Below the pieces are notes generated by a model that did not search any database, had not been told where the DNA came from, and saw nothing but the letters and a program-made list of their open reading frames with translations. Shown here piece after piece: positions 5,351 to 6,424 of a stretch of DNA of 6,424 nucleotides. This DNA comes from Actinobacteria bacterium UBA5976 (lineage in GTDB: Bacteria; Actinomycetota; Actinomycetes; S36-B12; UBA5976): the NCBI GenBank assembly GCA_002430405.1, contig DJBM01000142.1, forward strand, positions 4,694 through 11,117. Reading direction: 5' to 3'. A program made the position numbers and the translations under genes. The number at the start of each line of letters is the position of its first letter. Positions within the stretch are counted from its first letter, which is position 1.

Positions 5351-6166
5351 TTAACGAGCAAAAGTTTTAATCAAATTAGAGCGCAGGAAAAAGACAACCA
5401 AAATTGCTACCGCCAGCAAGATTGCGCTGACCACAAAGGCACTGCCCTGGTCGGACTCCATTGCGGAGTAAACCGCCATTGGCATAGTGCGAGTAACACC
5501 TGGCAGTGAACCAGCAAACATTAAAGTTGCGCCAAATTCACCAAGTGCGCGAGCCCAGGCTAAGACAGCTCCAGCGATTAACCCAGACTTAGCAAGTGGC
5601 AGCGAAATCCGCCAAAAAACTTTTACAGGTGGTGCGCCAAGTGTCGCGGCCGCTTCCTCTACTTCTATCGGGGTCTGGCGAAATGCAGATTCCAGTACTA
5701 AAACTAAAAATGGCATACCCACAAAAATTCCAGAAACGACTACTGCCGCGGTCGTAAATGGCATCGAATAACCAGTGGCTTCGTAGATGTATTTTCCAAA
5801 CATTCCGTTTCTGCCCATAAGGGTTAGTAACGCGATTCCAGAAACCGTCGGTGGCAAAACAAGCGGGGCAATAACAATCGGACGAATCCACCTAGTTCTT
5901 GCCTGAGGCCCACGCGCTAAGTACCAAGCAAGTGGGACGCCCAAGAAAACTGAGATAACAGCAGAAACGATAGAAGTTGCAACTGAAACCTCCAGAGCAA
6001 GCAAAACACTTTCCGAAATTGCTATTTCAAAAAATGAACTCCATGGGACTCTGGTTAATAACGCAAGGACCGGCAGGGCCAGAACAAGAAATCCAACCAG
6101 CGCGAGCAATGCCAACCCAGGATTTAGTTTTGAACTCTCTTGCGGATTACTAGTCTGGTGGCGCAT
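5351..6166 (-). CDS. modB: Molybdate-type ABC transporter permease ModB
   Basis: This 271-residue inner-membrane permease has about six hydrophobic segments (roughly 17-38, 54-80, 95-117, 134-159, 192-212, 240-262). The cytoplasmic EAA loop that docks with the ATPase is at about 168-190 (EVEEAAATLGAPP...SLP), and the ARALGEFGAT segment at 205-214 is characteristic of ModB/CysT-type oxyanion permeases. The preceding gene on the same strand resembles the binding protein ModA, so molybdate (or tungstate) import is the best reading. The sequence alone does not separate these anions from sulfate. The ATG at 6164-6166 lies inside the modA 3' end, a 17-bp overlap that suggests coupled translation. 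No modC-like ATPase follows: the next gene is the convergent DUF4328 gene, abutting at the stop codon. Confidence 0.9.
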   Translation of the reverse strand: MRHQTSNPQESSKLNPGLALLALVGFLVLALPVLALLTRVPWSSFFEIAISESVLLALEVSVATSIVSAVISVFLGVPLAWYLARGPQARTRWIRPIVIAPLVLPPTVSGIALLTLMGRNGMFGKYIYEATGYSMPFTTAAVVVSGIFVGMPFLVLVLESAFRQTPIEVEEAAATLGAPPVKVFWRISLPLAKSGLIAGAVLAWARALGEFGATLMFAGSLPGVTRTMPMAVYSAMESDQGSAFVVSAILLAVAILVVFFLRSNLIKTFAR

Positions 6167-6424
6167 CGAAACCTGCTGCGATCAAAACATCTTGGCCTGA
6201 TTTCGATAGTACATAAGCTGCAAAAGCTTGCGCAGCAGGACTTGCCGCACTTGATGTGCCAATTGAATAGGAAGTTGCTGCGCTGACTTTATCTTTGAAT
6301 TCCAGTGAAGTTAAATTCGAGTTCGCAAACACATCTGTCAGATAAACGATTGCTGCATCTACTTCACCGGCAATGAGTTTGTTTAAAACTGAATTCACAT
6401 CTGGCTCAAGTGACTTTGGTTGCG
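6150..6424 (-). CDS. modA: Molybdate ABC transporter substrate-binding protein ModA, C-terminal part
   Basis: About 90 residues of the C-terminal end are present; the frame stays open to the right edge, and the signal peptide and N-domain lie outside. The GTG at 6396-6398 is an internal valine, not a start: the preceding codons read QPKSLEPD in the same frame. Recognisable ModA features are SVLNKLIAGEVDAAIVYLTD, where the late AAIVYxTD segment matches the conserved AGIVYxTD, and the final AAYVLSKSGQDVLIAAGF, matching the FxxFxxSxxGQxILxxxGF ending. ModA is the periplasmic or lipid-anchored protein that captures molybdate and delivers it to ModB. It overlaps modB by 17 bp, confirming one transcription unit. 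The stop is TAG at 6150-6152. Confidence 0.87.
   Translation of the reverse strand, partial: QPKSLEPDVNSVLNKLIAGEVDAAIVYLTDVFANSNLTSLEFKDKVSAATSYSIGTSSAASPAAQAFAAYVLSKSGQDVLIAAGFDAPPD

Noticed and set aside
5487..5891. Plus-strand frame 5487-5771 and alternate minus-strand frame 5589-5891 inside modB
   Set aside because: The modB frame carries the permease membrane segments and EAA loop; the others are low-complexity shadows.
6396..6398. GTG as a start codon for a separate 82-residue protein
   Set aside because: The frame continues open to the window edge with ModA-like residues upstream, so it is an internal valine of a truncated modA.

Overview
The window looks like chromosome from a compact, moderate-GC (roughly mid-40s % by eye) actinobacterium. 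The actinobacterial guess rests on the DUF4328 membrane protein, the style of the PLP enzyme and ureohydrolase, the short intergenic gaps and the AAGGA/AGGAGG-type ribosome binding sites. A streamlined freshwater lineage such as Nanopelagicales (acI) would fit, but this is inference and nothing here is a taxonomic marker. No rRNA, tRNA, mobile element or CRISPR array is visible. Almost every base is coding; the longest gap is 127 bp.

Left part (1-2474): a pirin gene runs off the left edge on the minus strand. It has its own candidate promoter and an 18-bp palindrome over its predicted transcription start. Upstream of it on the same strand is a trans-sulfuration PLP enzyme of the methionine gamma-lyase/cystathionine gamma-lyase type. 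An Lrp/AsnC regulator is divergently transcribed from it across 100 bp that carry repeated TTTGG-type motifs, the classic layout of a local regulator and its target. A small single-domain cupin with a GTG start follows the regulator on the plus strand. Its metal-site spacing resembles the DMSP lyase DddK as I remember that protein, but its substrate is unknown.

Middle (2480-4620, minus strand): a tight three-gene operon encodes a DUF861 (cupin_3) protein, an agmatinase-family ureohydrolase and a class II aldolase/adducin-family protein, with gaps of 23 and 3 bp. The ureohydrolase keeps all of its Mn ligands. The aldolase-like protein keeps its metal histidines but lacks the catalytic Glu of fuculose-phosphate aldolase. 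Together they suggest breakdown of a guanidino compound that is not obviously plain agmatine.

Right part (4748-6424): a DUF4328 membrane protein on the plus strand ends exactly where a molybdate-type ABC permease (modB) ends on the minus strand. modB overlaps the 3' end of modA, which runs off the right edge. No ATPase gene (modC) lies downstream of modB.

The most interesting points are the pirin operator, the DddK-like cupin beside a methionine gamma-lyase-type enzyme, and the cupin-ureohydrolase-adducin operon. None of them proves a new system on sequence alone.
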